Of a DNA stretch of 64,000 nucleotides, positions 48,920 through 58,822 are shown in pieces. Each line of letters starts with the position of its first letter. Positions within the stretch are counted from its first letter, which is position 1. A program made the position numbers and the translations under genes. Source of the stretch: Anaerocolumna aminovalerica (GTDB taxonomy: Bacteria > Bacillota > Clostridia > Lachnospirales > Lachnospiraceae); contig NZ_FOWD01000009.1 in the NCBI RefSeq assembly GCF_900115365.1, positions 1-64,000 of the forward strand, written 5' to 3'. Under the pieces are notes generated by a model. The model was not told where the DNA came from. It made no database searches and saw only the letters and a program-made list of their open reading frames with translations.

Positions 48920-49853
48920 CTATACTTTTTAAATTCTTTGTTTCTTTAATAATATAAATAGGTCTATTCTTGATTTCTGCAAATATTATCGCAATGTATT
49001 CACCTATAATACCAATTATTATGAACATTAAAGAAAACATAAAACACAGAACAACTATTATTGTTGCGTATCCGCTAGGTGCATTATAGACCAATTTAGT
49101 ATATATAGTATAAATCATTAAAATAAATCCGATGATTGCTACAATTAAACCAGAAAAAATACCCAACTTTAAAGGTAAATCTGAAAAACTAAGTAGTGCA
49201 TTAATTGAGAAATTAACAAGCTTTTTAATACTATATTTACTTTCACCAGCTCTTCTATCATTTGCTTCATATTCAATTACTATTTTATTAAAGCCTATAA
49301 TTTGAACATAGCCTCTTAAAAATCTCATTCTTTCTCTGTATTCTTTTTTTAGTACATTAGCAGCATTACTAGCTATTGCAAAAAAATCAGATGCATTATT
49401 CTCAAATTTAACTGGAGACATCATATTTAGGATTTTATAGAACATTGTTGATGTGATGTTTTTTAATAATCCTGCATCTTGATTCTTTGTTCTAACCATA
49501 CTAATTACTTCATACCCTTCATTGAACTTTTCAATTATTTTTGGTATAAGTTCTGGGGGATGCTGTAAATCTGCATCCATACATACCACTCCGTCACCAG
49601 AACTATAATCTATTCCTGCAATCATAGCTGCTTCATGTCCAAAATTTTTTGAGAAACTAATAACTTTAACTTTATTATCCTTATTAACAATTTCATTTAA
49701 TAAAGCCAAGCTATTATCATGGCTTCCATCATTAACAAATATTATTTCAAAATCCCAACAACATTGTTCTAATACATTTTTTGTTTCTATGTAAAAATCA
49801 TTAAGAACCTTTTCTTCATTGTATACTGAGACAATTACTGAAATTTTCTTCAT
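48903..49853 (-). CDS. gtrB: GtrB-type polyprenyl-phosphate glycosyltransferase (GT2)
   Basis: 316 residues. The GT-A domain has ISVIVSVYNEEKVL, FVNDGSHDNSL, the metal-binding DxD in VVCMDADLQHPPELI, and RAGESKYSIKKLVNF. Two C-terminal membrane helices follow (LGIFSGLIVAIIGFILMIY). It would charge undecaprenyl phosphate with a sugar at the cytoplasmic face for GtrA to flip. RBS is AAAGGATG. A large membrane protein gene upstream completes a gtr-like triad. Confidence 0.92.
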   Translation of the reverse strand: MKKISVIVSVYNEEKVLNDFYIETKNVLEQCCWDFEIIFVNDGSHDNSLALLNEIVNKDNKVKVISFSKNFGHEAAMIAGIDYSSGDGVVCMDADLQHPPELIPKIIEKFNEGYEVISMVRTKNQDAGLLKNITSTMFYKILNMMSPVKFENNASDFFAIASNAANVLKKEYRERMRFLRGYVQIIGFNKIVIEYEANDRRAGESKYSIKKLVNFSINALLSFSDLPLKLGIFSGLIVAIIGFILMIYTIYTKLVYNAPSGYATIIVVLCFMFSLMFIIIGIIGEYIAIIFAEIKNRPIYIIKETKNLKSIDESEE

Positions 49854-49906
49854 GTCAGTATCATCCTTTCATCTAATTTGTTTAAAAATTTTTAAATATT
49901 ACTTTA

Positions 49907-51982
49907 CTATTTATTAGCATTTTTATTTTCTAAAATAATATTATTGATTATTATATCTTCTTCTTGATTATTCATAACTCTTATTTCTAAAGCTATAACA
50001 TCTTGTTCCAAAGTAAATTCATAATTAATTAAATTACTATCTATATATATTTCATTGTGTTGAACAGTATTTTTTCCATTTTCATAACACACATCATAAT
50101 TTGCTTTATCTAAATTTACACCCTTTATAGATACCATATATGTTCCTTTACTTAAAGATATATATGGTCCAAATGAAACTCCATTATTTCTTAATTTTCT
50201 CCCATTTTCTGTATCATCTCCATTTATTAAATATTCATTATCTTTTAATCCAATACTGTATTTACTATTTTTATTTAGTTTTTGAAAATTTTTATATTTA
50301 CCTGTTTCACTAAGTTTATCTTCACACCCAACAATAATGTTATCAATTTTATAGAAGTTTATGTTTTCACTATCTATTAAGCTAAAAGGTACTGATTTGA
50401 ATATATATAAAGCATTATTATTTATATTTCCATTAATTAAATCATTCCATTGCTTATATCTATACTCAGAAATTTTTTTTGAATCTCTTCTACCTATGTA
50501 AAAATCATTCATAACCATATTGTTATCAATTGCATATTCTCCCAAATCAAAAATTGTATCTATATCGAAGTAGGATGATAAAATTTCACTATTACCTTCA
50601 CCTTCGATAGGTATAAAAATTATTTCATTATGATCTTTTGAAAGTTCTTCCCAAGCATCTGAATTTAACTTTGATGTATACTCTATTTTATTTGAAAACC
50701 TAAGATTTAGATTTTTAATCACAGGTGAAATATCAATTAATTGTAATATACAACAAATCACTAATATTACAGGCATATTTTTTGAATGATTATTTATAAC
50801 ATTTACTATTAATAAAATCATAAGAATATACATAATTGGCCACATAAATCTTCCTGAAGCTCTAAATATACTTAATACAGAGTTTATAAAACTAGGTAGT
50901 GGAATATTAACAATTATTTTATCATTAATTGTTATAGTAGGGCTAAGTGCAAAAATAAAAAATACAAACATGATACTTATACATAAAACTAAATCAATAT
51001 TATTTTTTATCCAATTCTTAAAATTGATTTTCATATCAAATTTATCAATTATATCAACAATTGCAATTAATAATAAAATAATTACACCTATTCCTAGATA
51101 TGCATATCCTTCATATTGACCACTTGTAGCTAAAGGTAATTGTAAGAGAAATTTAGAAGTTAATTGTGAATTAAATAAAGTATTAATATTAGCACTATAT
51201 ATACCTAATCCGCCTTGTATAATATCAGAATTTCCATAAAACGCTCCAAGTAGATACATTATTACCAATGCAATTGTAATAGATGATAGCATTACAATGA
51301 TAGATTCTTTTATTCTCTTATTTTCAATATAATCTTTAATATAATAAAAGAACATAATTGCAACAATCATAGGAACAAAATACATATGAATGCTAACCGC
51401 TAAAGATAACAAGATAGACCAACTAATAATATTTTTTTTAAATGAATTAAAGTATTCTTTATATACGTAAATTGCTATTGCACACAATATAATCCAATGT
51501 CCTGCAAGGGCAGAGTGTGCAAACATTCTTTGCAAAACAACAGGAGAATAGATAAAGAATAATGAAGAAATAATTGGAATTATATTACTTTTGGTAAACT
51601 TTTTAATAATGATTGCAGAAATTCCTCCCTGTAACATAAATGAGACAGCTCCCCAAATTCCAAAATACTGGAACGTCTCAGGCAGTATTGGTGACATAAC
51701 TTTAAAAATTACAGCAAATAGAGGTATTGAATCAGTATAGATGATAGAAAATTTGCTTGGATAAGCTAATCCTTCTATCAGTCCTATAGGAAAAGACCAA
51801 TTAGATTCACGGTAATATCTCCACCCTAAATAGTGCTGAGAAATATCTCCTCCTCTCATTAGCCAATCATCGTACTGTACATTCAATACATTATAGCCAT
51901 ATATACCAATAAATGAAATCAATCCAAGAATTGCTCCACACGCAAATATAAATATTAGATTTTTTTTATCTATTTTTTCCAT
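49907..51982 (-). CDS. Large multi-spanning glycosyltransferase-like membrane protein (GtrC role)
   Basis: 691 residues with about 11-13 membrane helices in the first 430 residues and an extracytoplasmic C-terminal domain of about 250 residues. After the first helix the loop VQYDDWLMRGGDISQHYLGWRYYRES has acidic residues, as in GT-C enzymes. RBS is GGAGG. The C-terminal beta-rich part (ISLSKGTYMVSIKGVNL..) may bind carbohydrate. Next to gtrB and gtrA it probably transfers the lipid-linked sugar to a surface glycan or protein. No sequence family is certain. Confidence 0.75.
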   Translation of the reverse strand: MEKIDKKNLIFIFACGAILGLISFIGIYGYNVLNVQYDDWLMRGGDISQHYLGWRYYRESNWSFPIGLIEGLAYPSKFSIIYTDSIPLFAVIFKVMSPILPETFQYFGIWGAVSFMLQGGISAIIIKKFTKSNIIPIISSLFFIYSPVVLQRMFAHSALAGHWIILCAIAIYVYKEYFNSFKKNIISWSILLSLAVSIHMYFVPMIVAIMFFYYIKDYIENKRIKESIIVMLSSITIALVIMYLLGAFYGNSDIIQGGLGIYSANINTLFNSQLTSKFLLQLPLATSGQYEGYAYLGIGVIILLLIAIVDIIDKFDMKINFKNWIKNNIDLVLCISIMFVFFIFALSPTITINDKIIVNIPLPSFINSVLSIFRASGRFMWPIMYILMILLIVNVINNHSKNMPVILVICCILQLIDISPVIKNLNLRFSNKIEYTSKLNSDAWEELSKDHNEIIFIPIEGEGNSEILSSYFDIDTIFDLGEYAIDNNMVMNDFYIGRRDSKKISEYRYKQWNDLINGNINNNALYIFKSVPFSLIDSENINFYKIDNIIVGCEDKLSETGKYKNFQKLNKNSKYSIGLKDNEYLINGDDTENGRKLRNNGVSFGPYISLSKGTYMVSIKGVNLDKANYDVCYENGKNTVQHNEIYIDSNLINYEFTLEQDVIALEIRVMNNQEEDIIINNIILENKNANK

Positions 51983-52704
51983 ATATTTCCTCCACTAACA
52001 TTTTGAACTTTGCTACCTAGCACCCAGTAATATTAAGCTATGGCACTTTGAAACATAATTCCACCTAGCAAATCTTTCTGACGAATTGCTCTGAACAAAA
52101 TTATTAAACCAATATATCTTTTCTAGGGAGCATTCTCATCCCATCCAGTAAAAACACAAGTAATGGAAATTCCACTCAGGTGACATTTTATCACTTACTG
52201 TGCAGTATCATAAAATTAAAATCGTCTGAGTGATAAGTGGAAAATCCCCCTCTAGAGAGGATTCTATTTATATCATTTAATTTTCCGTCGAAAAGGATAA
52301 TGAGTATTTTTATTATTATAGGTGGATCTTTCATCATGCTTAACGCTATGCGAATGGCTAGACTATCATATTAAGCTATCAGCGTTGTAATTAAAAATTT
52401 ATTATTTCTTTTCACTTCATTATAATTACGAGAAAGAATTGCTATAGTATAATTTCTATCAGAAAGTATACTTTTACTGGAATTTGACACCATGTATGGG
52501 TTTCAACTATGATATCCCCTTGTGTTGAACGATTTCCTGACGAAAAACTGAGAAGCGGAGGCTCCAGCAATATATCCCGCTAGATCACTGATTTCATCGT
52601 GAAATTTCTTTATGAATACCTTATCGTCATGAAGATATTCATTTCTCAAAATCCAAATAATTATTTCTTTATACTAGTACCTTCTAATCTATATTTCATA
52701 CTCT
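51983..52704. other. 720-base gap without an intact gene
   Basis: No frame of useful length. A 7-bp inverted repeat (CACTCAG / CTGAGTG at about 52171 and 52229) and TGGAATT/AGTGGAAA-like stretches suggest remains of an inserted element, but I cannot name it. Stops are frequent in all frames. Confidence 0.4.
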
Positions 52705-53859
52705 TCATAATAAAAAATCATAAATAGATTTAGCAACTTTTTCTGGTATACAAAAATCTTTTACATATTTTTTAGCATTATAAACAAGGACATCCAAATT
52801 GCTTTGAATTATTTCATCGAGTTTATCACATAGTTCATCTATTGAGATTTTAACTGGTACCTTAATTACTGAATTATTTGGTATTTCACTAAACCAACCT
52901 ATATTAGTAACCACACACGGTATTCCAATATCCATACACTGAATTAGTGTAGCTGAAGACTCACCATTATAAGGATAACGTAGATTTAATATAATACTAC
53001 ACGAATTTATAGCTTTGAAAAAATCTTTATTATTTATAAATCCTGTTTTATGTATATAATCATCTAATAGATAATCAACGTAATTTCCTTCACCAATCAT
53101 TACATAATGTATTTTTTCATTATGTGTATCGTTATATTTTTTTATAGCCAAACAAGCTAACTCATTTTGCTTTGTTTCAGCAATAAACCCAACTGAACCT
53201 ATTATTTTTTCGTTTTTACCTATTCCTAATTTATTATGTAAGAACAATTTATCATCAAAGTTTTCAGTTTCACATTTAACTAGGTGGATTACCAAAGTAT
53301 TAATTCCTGAATAATTTTTTTTAATTATATTGTTTGTGTACTCAGAATGAACAATCACTCCTTTAGCTTTCTCTATAACTTCTTTATTCATTGGCAATAA
53401 AGATGCTATTTGTTTATGTCGTAGTAAATCATTATTATCATAATTCTTAAGGCTGTTTTTTACAATTTGTATTCCATAGCATCCTTCAATTTCATAAATT
53501 TTTTGAAAAAGCATGTTTTTATTAGCATAATACCCTACAAATAAATAGTATAATATATAGTCATGTAAAATTACATAACCTGGATATTTTTGAATCATAT
53601 CATACATATATCCATGATATTCAGGGTTGTTACCAAAATTATATATAATGTAATTGTATTCATCATATTTTATTTCTTTGTTATACTGTATCACTCTATA
53701 TTTTTTATTTACTTCATTATTCTCAATTTTATAGTTATCAATAACTAAAGTAATTTCAAAATATACCGCTAAACCACTAATAAGAGCTTCACTGTATTCA
53801 CTAATTCCACTTTTTTTAGGCCAAAAAGGACTAACATAAAGTAATGACGGCTTCTCCAT
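52705..53859 (-). CDS. GT4-family glycosyltransferase
   Basis: 384 residues. GT-B fold landmarks are SLLYVSPFWPKKSGISEYSEAL at the N-terminus, IGSVGFIAETKQNELA, HYVMIGEG and the C-terminal nucleotide-sugar region YPYNGESSATLIQCMDIGIPCVV. The frame extends to 53907 inside the upstream gene, but AAGGAGG before ATG 53859 fixes the start. It is last of six genes in the wzm-wzt export operon. Donor and acceptor sugars cannot be read from sequence. Confidence 0.88.
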   Translation of the reverse strand: MEKPSLLYVSPFWPKKSGISEYSEALISGLAVYFEITLVIDNYKIENNEVNKKYRVIQYNKEIKYDEYNYIIYNFGNNPEYHGYMYDMIQKYPGYVILHDYILYYLFVGYYANKNMLFQKIYEIEGCYGIQIVKNSLKNYDNNDLLRHKQIASLLPMNKEVIEKAKGVIVHSEYTNNIIKKNYSGINTLVIHLVKCETENFDDKLFLHNKLGIGKNEKIIGSVGFIAETKQNELACLAIKKYNDTHNEKIHYVMIGEGNYVDYLLDDYIHKTGFINNKDFFKAINSCSIILNLRYPYNGESSATLIQCMDIGIPCVVTNIGWFSEIPNNSVIKVPVKISIDELCDKLDEIIQSNLDVLVYNAKKYVKDFCIPEKVAKSIYDFLL

Positions 53860-53869
53860 TACATCCTCC

Positions 53870-54913
53870 TTATTGAAGTAGTTTGTCAATGACATAATCC
53901 CAATCAATATGCTTATTTTTCAAAGATTCGTACCCTTCTTTACCCATTTTTTTTGCTTTATTACGGTCAAAAAATAGTTCATCAATCTTTTCTGCTAGAA
54001 TTTTGGCATCTTCATCAATTATATAACCATTCTCGCCGTCAATAACAAATTCTAATGGTCCTCCTGCATCTTTGTGAACAATGACTGGCTTTTTTGAAAA
54101 GAAGCTTTCTAATGTTATATATCCATAATCCTCATCATATGCCCCAAAATATACACCTAAACACTTTGCGTAATAATCTATTTTTTCTTCCTCTGAAATA
54201 TAATCAACCATTTTTACTTTATCTTTTAAATTATATTTATTAATAAGATTACTTATATAGTCAAGTTCATTTTTACTTCCTGAACCAGCTATGACAATTT
54301 TAGCATCTGATTTAATATACCTAGCGGACTCCACTAGTAAGCGTTGTCGCTTCATCGGATCAATTCTACTTGCATAAAAAATATAGTTTCCATAAGCATC
54401 GCAATGCATTTTTTCATAATTCAAAGGAGGATGGTATAAAGTCTCACTCTCTATCCCATTATATTTCATTAATCGCTTTGATGTATTATTTGCAATAGTA
54501 TATATCTTTTTTGCCTCTGCAATATATTTATTATCATGTTTAATAATCATATTTTTAACAAACTCACCGTTAGGCATGTTTTGCAGATCTCCATATTTAG
54601 TATTCCATAAATCATAGGCCTGTCTATGTTGGTGCATTAACCATAAAATTTTATTATCATGTTTTACATAATAAGCTGGAAATTTCATTGCAATTACTCG
54701 ATCTATCTTTTCTCCATTTACTTCTGATAAATCCATAGTTCTACCCATGAACATACAATCTAAAAGCGTAGAAGAAGGATACCACTTAAATGGAATTGAT
54801 ATGATATCAGCTTTATGCCCTCTCTTTTTTAATTCCTCACACAACATATTAGTAAGAATTTCTGCTCCGCCTTTAATAAAGGGGACCTGTACTGTAGCAA
54901 TGGCTATTTTCAC
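53870..54913 (-). CDS. GT4-family glycosyltransferase
   Basis: 347 residues with AIATVQVPFIKGGAEILTNML at the N-terminus, IFYASRIDPMKRQRLLVESARYI (donor-binding domain start), IVIAGSGSK and the E-x7-E-like GAYDEDYGYITLESFFSKKPVI. Its ATG overlaps the stop of the upstream GT by 4 bases (ATGA), showing translational coupling. It probably adds a hexose or deoxyhexose during assembly of the exported polysaccharide. Confidence 0.9.
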   Translation of the reverse strand: MKIAIATVQVPFIKGGAEILTNMLCEELKKRGHKADIISIPFKWYPSSTLLDCMFMGRTMDLSEVNGEKIDRVIAMKFPAYYVKHDNKILWLMHQHRQAYDLWNTKYGDLQNMPNGEFVKNMIIKHDNKYIAEAKKIYTIANNTSKRLMKYNGIESETLYHPPLNYEKMHCDAYGNYIFYASRIDPMKRQRLLVESARYIKSDAKIVIAGSGSKNELDYISNLINKYNLKDKVKMVDYISEEEKIDYYAKCLGVYFGAYDEDYGYITLESFFSKKPVIVHKDAGGPLEFVIDGENGYIIDEDAKILAEKIDELFFDRNKAKKMGKEGYESLKNKHIDWDYVIDKLLQ

Positions 54914-56001
54914 ACTTCCACCCCCATACTTTCTCTTAATATATTTTTAAATATTATTAAAATCTCCATATATGTAAACCTATCATTAAAGTTTTTAACA
55001 CCATTATCACGTATGTATTTATTGTACTGTTCATTCTCATATAACACATGAATGGCAGCAGCATATTCCTTTACATTATCCCCTAAAACAATTTGGTTTT
55101 TCCCTATTGTTTCAGGAACTGCACTTGTTCTACGCGCAATGATAGGTAGCTGAAAATACTGTGCCTCAGGTATAGGTACGCAAAATCCTTCATGTTCACT
55201 AGCACAAATGAAAAAATCACTTCCTAGATAATATGATATAAGTGTTGCATCATTAATTTCACCTATAAACTCTACATATTGATTAAGACCATAATTATTA
55301 ATTTTGTTGTTTATTAGCTGATTATATCCAGGCAAACCTTCATCAAATTTACCAATAATCCGAAGTTTAATATTAGTACCATAATTTATACAATAACTGT
55401 GTAATACATCTAGCAAAAATAAATGGCCTTTATTTGGTGCAACCCTACCTACAAATAGCAAATTAATATTTCTATCATATAAGAGTGCTTTTAATACTTC
55501 TTCATCTGGTATACCAGCTGCCCAATTTTCGATTTTATTAAAAGGTGGGCAAATAGCAATTCTGTTTTTATCTACATTTTTTATATCTTCAGCATTATAG
55601 TAGGAATCTACTAACCAAAACGCATTTTTTAGTTCTTCCGCAAATCTGATTGTTTGTTTACGACCCTTATCACATTGCTCATAATGGAATTCATTATATG
55701 GTTTAAAAAACTCTGGTGGAGTAATATTATGGTATCTTATAATAAGTTTACATTTACATTTTCTAAGTAGTTCTTCTCCATATTCCCAATTAACACTGTG
55801 ATGATAGATAACTAAGTTATCTTTATCACATAGTACTTCTTCTAATTCGCTCTCATTTATATATTCTAATTTATCATTAAATCTATTTAGGGCAAAAGCT
55901 TTACAATCATGTTTTTCCCTCAAGATATTAAACATAACTTCTATATCATTACCTATAGCATCATGCTTTGTAATAGTTTGGTGCATTAATACAATTTTCA
56001 T
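54910..56001 (-). CDS. GT4-family glycosyltransferase
   Basis: 363 residues. The N-terminus reads KIVLMHQTITKHDAIGNDIEVMF, and the GT-B C-terminal domain has LLFVGRVAPNKGHLFLLDVL, LRIIGKFDEGLPGY and the E-x7-E region CASEHEGFCVPIPEAQYFQLPII. The start overlaps the methyltransferase stop by one base (TAATG). First of three consecutive GTs in the export operon. Confidence 0.9.
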   Translation of the reverse strand: MKIVLMHQTITKHDAIGNDIEVMFNILREKHDCKAFALNRFNDKLEYINESELEEVLCDKDNLVIYHHSVNWEYGEELLRKCKCKLIIRYHNITPPEFFKPYNEFHYEQCDKGRKQTIRFAEELKNAFWLVDSYYNAEDIKNVDKNRIAICPPFNKIENWAAGIPDEEVLKALLYDRNINLLFVGRVAPNKGHLFLLDVLHSYCINYGTNIKLRIIGKFDEGLPGYNQLINNKINNYGLNQYVEFIGEINDATLISYYLGSDFFICASEHEGFCVPIPEAQYFQLPIIARRTSAVPETIGKNQIVLGDNVKEYAAAIHVLYENEQYNKYIRDNGVKNFNDRFTYMEILIIFKNILRESMGVEV

Positions 56002-57542
56002 TATCTCTTCACCGCCAATACTGAATATGCTTGTTCCATATTAAATCTAAATATAATATCCTTTATAGGATCATCCTCACTGTATTCGTAAGGAATAAAT
56101 TCTAATGGATATAATAATATCTTTTCCTCTACAGTTAATCCACTTTCATTAACTAGAAATGCTAAAAGTTCAGGTGGTATAGGCTTTTTATGGGTGGGAT
56201 CCATGTTAAAATAATAGGTTGAAGTTAATATATTTTGAGGATTAGGAGTTTCAACAATAAGCACACCACCACTTTTCAGGACTCTCTTACATTCACTTAA
56301 CAGTTCAATTAACTCGATCATATCTAAATGCTCTACCATGTGTAATGATGATAATATGTCCACTGAATTATCATCTAATCTTTTTAAATATGAAAATGCA
56401 TCTATTTCCTCAATATTAATATTAGGTAAAATTTCTTTTACCTTTTTTACAACAGAAGAATTACTATCTACACCTTTAGCATGAAATCCATTATCATTTA
56501 GAAGTTCAACCCATTCACATTCTCCACATCCTAAATCAATTACAATTAACTCTTTCTTATTTCGATTTCTAAACCAATTATTTAACTTATCAATATAAAT
56601 AATTGATCGTTTTTTAACTTCTTCGCGAGAATCTGGCATAACAACTTCATTATATCGGAGATAAAACCTATCAATAATATCTTTTTCATATTTTAATTTA
56701 CTATTCTGCTTTTCTTCGAATATGACGCTTTCAAGTTTGAAATGCTCAATCTCTTTAGTCCTATCATTAATACTTTCTATATCTTGCTTAATAGAGTTAG
56801 TACTATTCCTAAATTGATTTAAATCTTTTTCAATATTCAAAGAACGAGTATTTAATAGTCTAATTTGATTATATATATCATCGAATCCTAGCTGGAAGTT
56901 TCTTAATCTCTTAGTTAATAAACAAATATTAACCAAGAATTGGATAATGAATCCTAATATAGGGATTTTGTAAATCCCTCTTTTTGCATATATAAATGCT
57001 TTCTTTTTCCAAATACCAACTACTTTAATATTTTTTGATTTTCCTTCATCTGATTTTATAAAAAAATTTATTAAATCTATTTTATCTGTACCTGATTTTC
57101 TTAAGAATTGAAGTGCATTATTTTTTCCTTCAATATCAGCTTCTCTGAATAAAACACTCCGATAAAGTGCATCAATAAATTCTTCATCTTCAAATTTGAG
57201 CAACTCGTTACCATCAATAATTTTTTTATTATAAAAACTATCTAGCTTTATTCTAAGCCTTGGTCTAATGTTTTTATCGTATATTGATAATTTTCTAAGC
57301 CTGTTATCTATTTTTTTTAGTAATTTTATTTTCTTTGATTCACTATTAGAAATTACTTGAACATAGTTCTTTTTTTCAATAAACTTATCACCAGTCACCA
57401 TATTCTCAGCTTGTTCTGTAATATCATTTATAATTTTACTTATTGATATTTCTTCAAACTTATCTTCGATATCAAGATCAGACAGGACTTTAATAGATTT
57501 TCGAATCTCATCAATAACTTTATCTAAATCAATATTTTCCAT
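56001..57542 (-). CDS. Class I SAM methyltransferase with DUF4214-like and coiled-coil regions
   Basis: 513 residues. A DUF4214-like segment lies at about 115-170 (FEDEEFIDALYRSVLFREADIEG). A hydrophobic helix at about 195-215 (IPILGFIIQFLVNICLL) and a coiled coil to about 275 follow. The methyltransferase domain has VIDLGCGECEWVELL, DAFSYL, SLHMVEHLD and ECKRVLKSGGVLIVETPNP. ATG 57542 follows GGGAG; the longer frame overlaps wzt. Its place between wzt and the GT genes, and its coiled-coil build, recall WbdD-type enzymes that methylate the glycan end to stop growth and signal export. That role is inferred. Confidence 0.85.
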   Translation of the reverse strand: MENIDLDKVIDEIRKSIKVLSDLDIEDKFEEISISKIINDITEQAENMVTGDKFIEKKNYVQVISNSESKKIKLLKKIDNRLRKLSIYDKNIRPRLRIKLDSFYNKKIIDGNELLKFEDEEFIDALYRSVLFREADIEGKNNALQFLRKSGTDKIDLINFFIKSDEGKSKNIKVVGIWKKKAFIYAKRGIYKIPILGFIIQFLVNICLLTKRLRNFQLGFDDIYNQIRLLNTRSLNIEKDLNQFRNSTNSIKQDIESINDRTKEIEHFKLESVIFEEKQNSKLKYEKDIIDRFYLRYNEVVMPDSREEVKKRSIIYIDKLNNWFRNRNKKELIVIDLGCGECEWVELLNDNGFHAKGVDSNSSVVKKVKEILPNINIEEIDAFSYLKRLDDNSVDILSSLHMVEHLDMIELIELLSECKRVLKSGGVLIVETPNPQNILTSTYYFNMDPTHKKPIPPELLAFLVNESGLTVEEKILLYPLEFIPYEYSEDDPIKDIIFRFNMEQAYSVLAVKR

Positions 57543-57553
57543 AATAATCTCCC

Positions 57554-58822
57554 TTAATTGATATCCCATTCATGATCTAATCTAGTAACACCTATATCTG
57601 ATTGTACTGAATAGACCCTAAAACTTTTTACGTCTTTTAGATAATCATAAGCAAAACCTTCTTTTGTATGAATTGCAACATCTAATAGGTATTCCCCTTC
57701 TAATAAGTTATTTTTTGAGATACTAAATCTAATACTTCCTTCTTCCTTTAAAGTAACATTATCTATACTATCTGTACTTGTATTAGTACCATAGCAGTGT
57801 ATACCATCATTTCTAAAAATACCTATTCCGATAACAGGGTTAACAGTTTCATTATTCATTTTATATTTAATAATAATATCCATTAAATCACCAGTTCTAT
57901 ATACGTATTTTTCATTTCCTAAATTATCGCATATCTTAACCTCATTAATTTCAATATCTTTATTACCCCATCTGTTTATACTTGTTATCTCTAATGGAGT
58001 ATTTCCTTCATTTGTATCTTCTGCTTGTTCTTCAATTATCTGATCATTATTTTTTGATTCTATTTTCTTTGAACTTTCTATCACCTGATGCCTTTTTTCA
58101 CCCATAAATTCCATATAAATTGGATGTACTTCTCTTGGCTTTCCTACTTCTCTTATAACTCCTTGATCTATCCATATAGATTTATCACATATTTGCTCAA
58201 TTTGCCCCAATGAGTGTGATACTATTACAATGGTTGTCCCATTTTTCTTTATTTCCCTTAATTTATCAAAACACTTGCTCTGGAAACTTGCATCACCAAC
58301 AGCTAATATTTCATCTATTAGAAGTACATCAGCGTCTACATTAATTGCTACTGAAAAAGCTAGTCGCATATACATACCGGATGAATAAGTTCTGACAGGA
58401 TTATCAATAAATTCTTCAAGTTCAGAAAAAGAAATTATATCGTTTAATCTTCTGTCTATTTCTTTTTTAGTTAATCCAAAGATAGATGCATTTGTGTAAA
58501 TGTTTTCTTTACCACTCATGTCAGGATGAAATCCTGCTCCTAATTCAATTAAACTTGAGACCCTGCCTTTAATATTAATATTACCTTTATCTGGATACAT
58601 GATTTTAGTCATCAATTTTAGCAAAGTACTTTTACCAGAACCATTTTCTCCAATAAGACCTAGTGCTTCCCCTTTATCAACTTCAAAAGAAATTCCTTTC
58701 AGTACCTTTCTTATTTCATAGTGATTTCTATTTTTAAACAGTAATCTTTCTTTAAGACTTTGTCCTTTATCAAAATATACTTTAAAGTTTTTTTCAACAT
58801 TCTTTACACTAATAACACTCAC
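57554..58822 (-). CDS. wzt: Polysaccharide ABC exporter ATPase with Wzt C-terminal domain
   Basis: 422 residues. The ATPase domain has Walker A GLIGENGSGKSTLLKLM, YSSGMYMRLAFS (signature), VLLIDEILAVGD (Walker B) and IVSHS (H-loop). The segment SLIELGAGFHPDMSGKENIY is diagnostic of teichoic acid/O-antigen exporters. From about 285 a beta-sandwich Wzt-C domain follows (EITSINRWGNKDIEINEVKI), which in Gram-negative O-antigen systems reads the chain-end modification. It pairs with wzm. Confidence 0.93.
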   Translation of the reverse strand: MSVISVKNVEKNFKVYFDKGQSLKERLLFKNRNHYEIRKVLKGISFEVDKGEALGLIGENGSGKSTLLKLMTKIMYPDKGNINIKGRVSSLIELGAGFHPDMSGKENIYTNASIFGLTKKEIDRRLNDIISFSELEEFIDNPVRTYSSGMYMRLAFSVAINVDADVLLIDEILAVGDASFQSKCFDKLREIKKNGTTIVIVSHSLGQIEQICDKSIWIDQGVIREVGKPREVHPIYMEFMGEKRHQVIESSKKIESKNNDQIIEEQAEDTNEGNTPLEITSINRWGNKDIEINEVKICDNLGNEKYVYRTGDLMDIIIKYKMNNETVNPVIGIGIFRNDGIHCYGTNTSTDSIDNVTLKEEGSIRFSISKNNLLEGEYLLDVAIHTKEGFAYDYLKDVKSFRVYSVQSDIGVTRLDHEWDIN

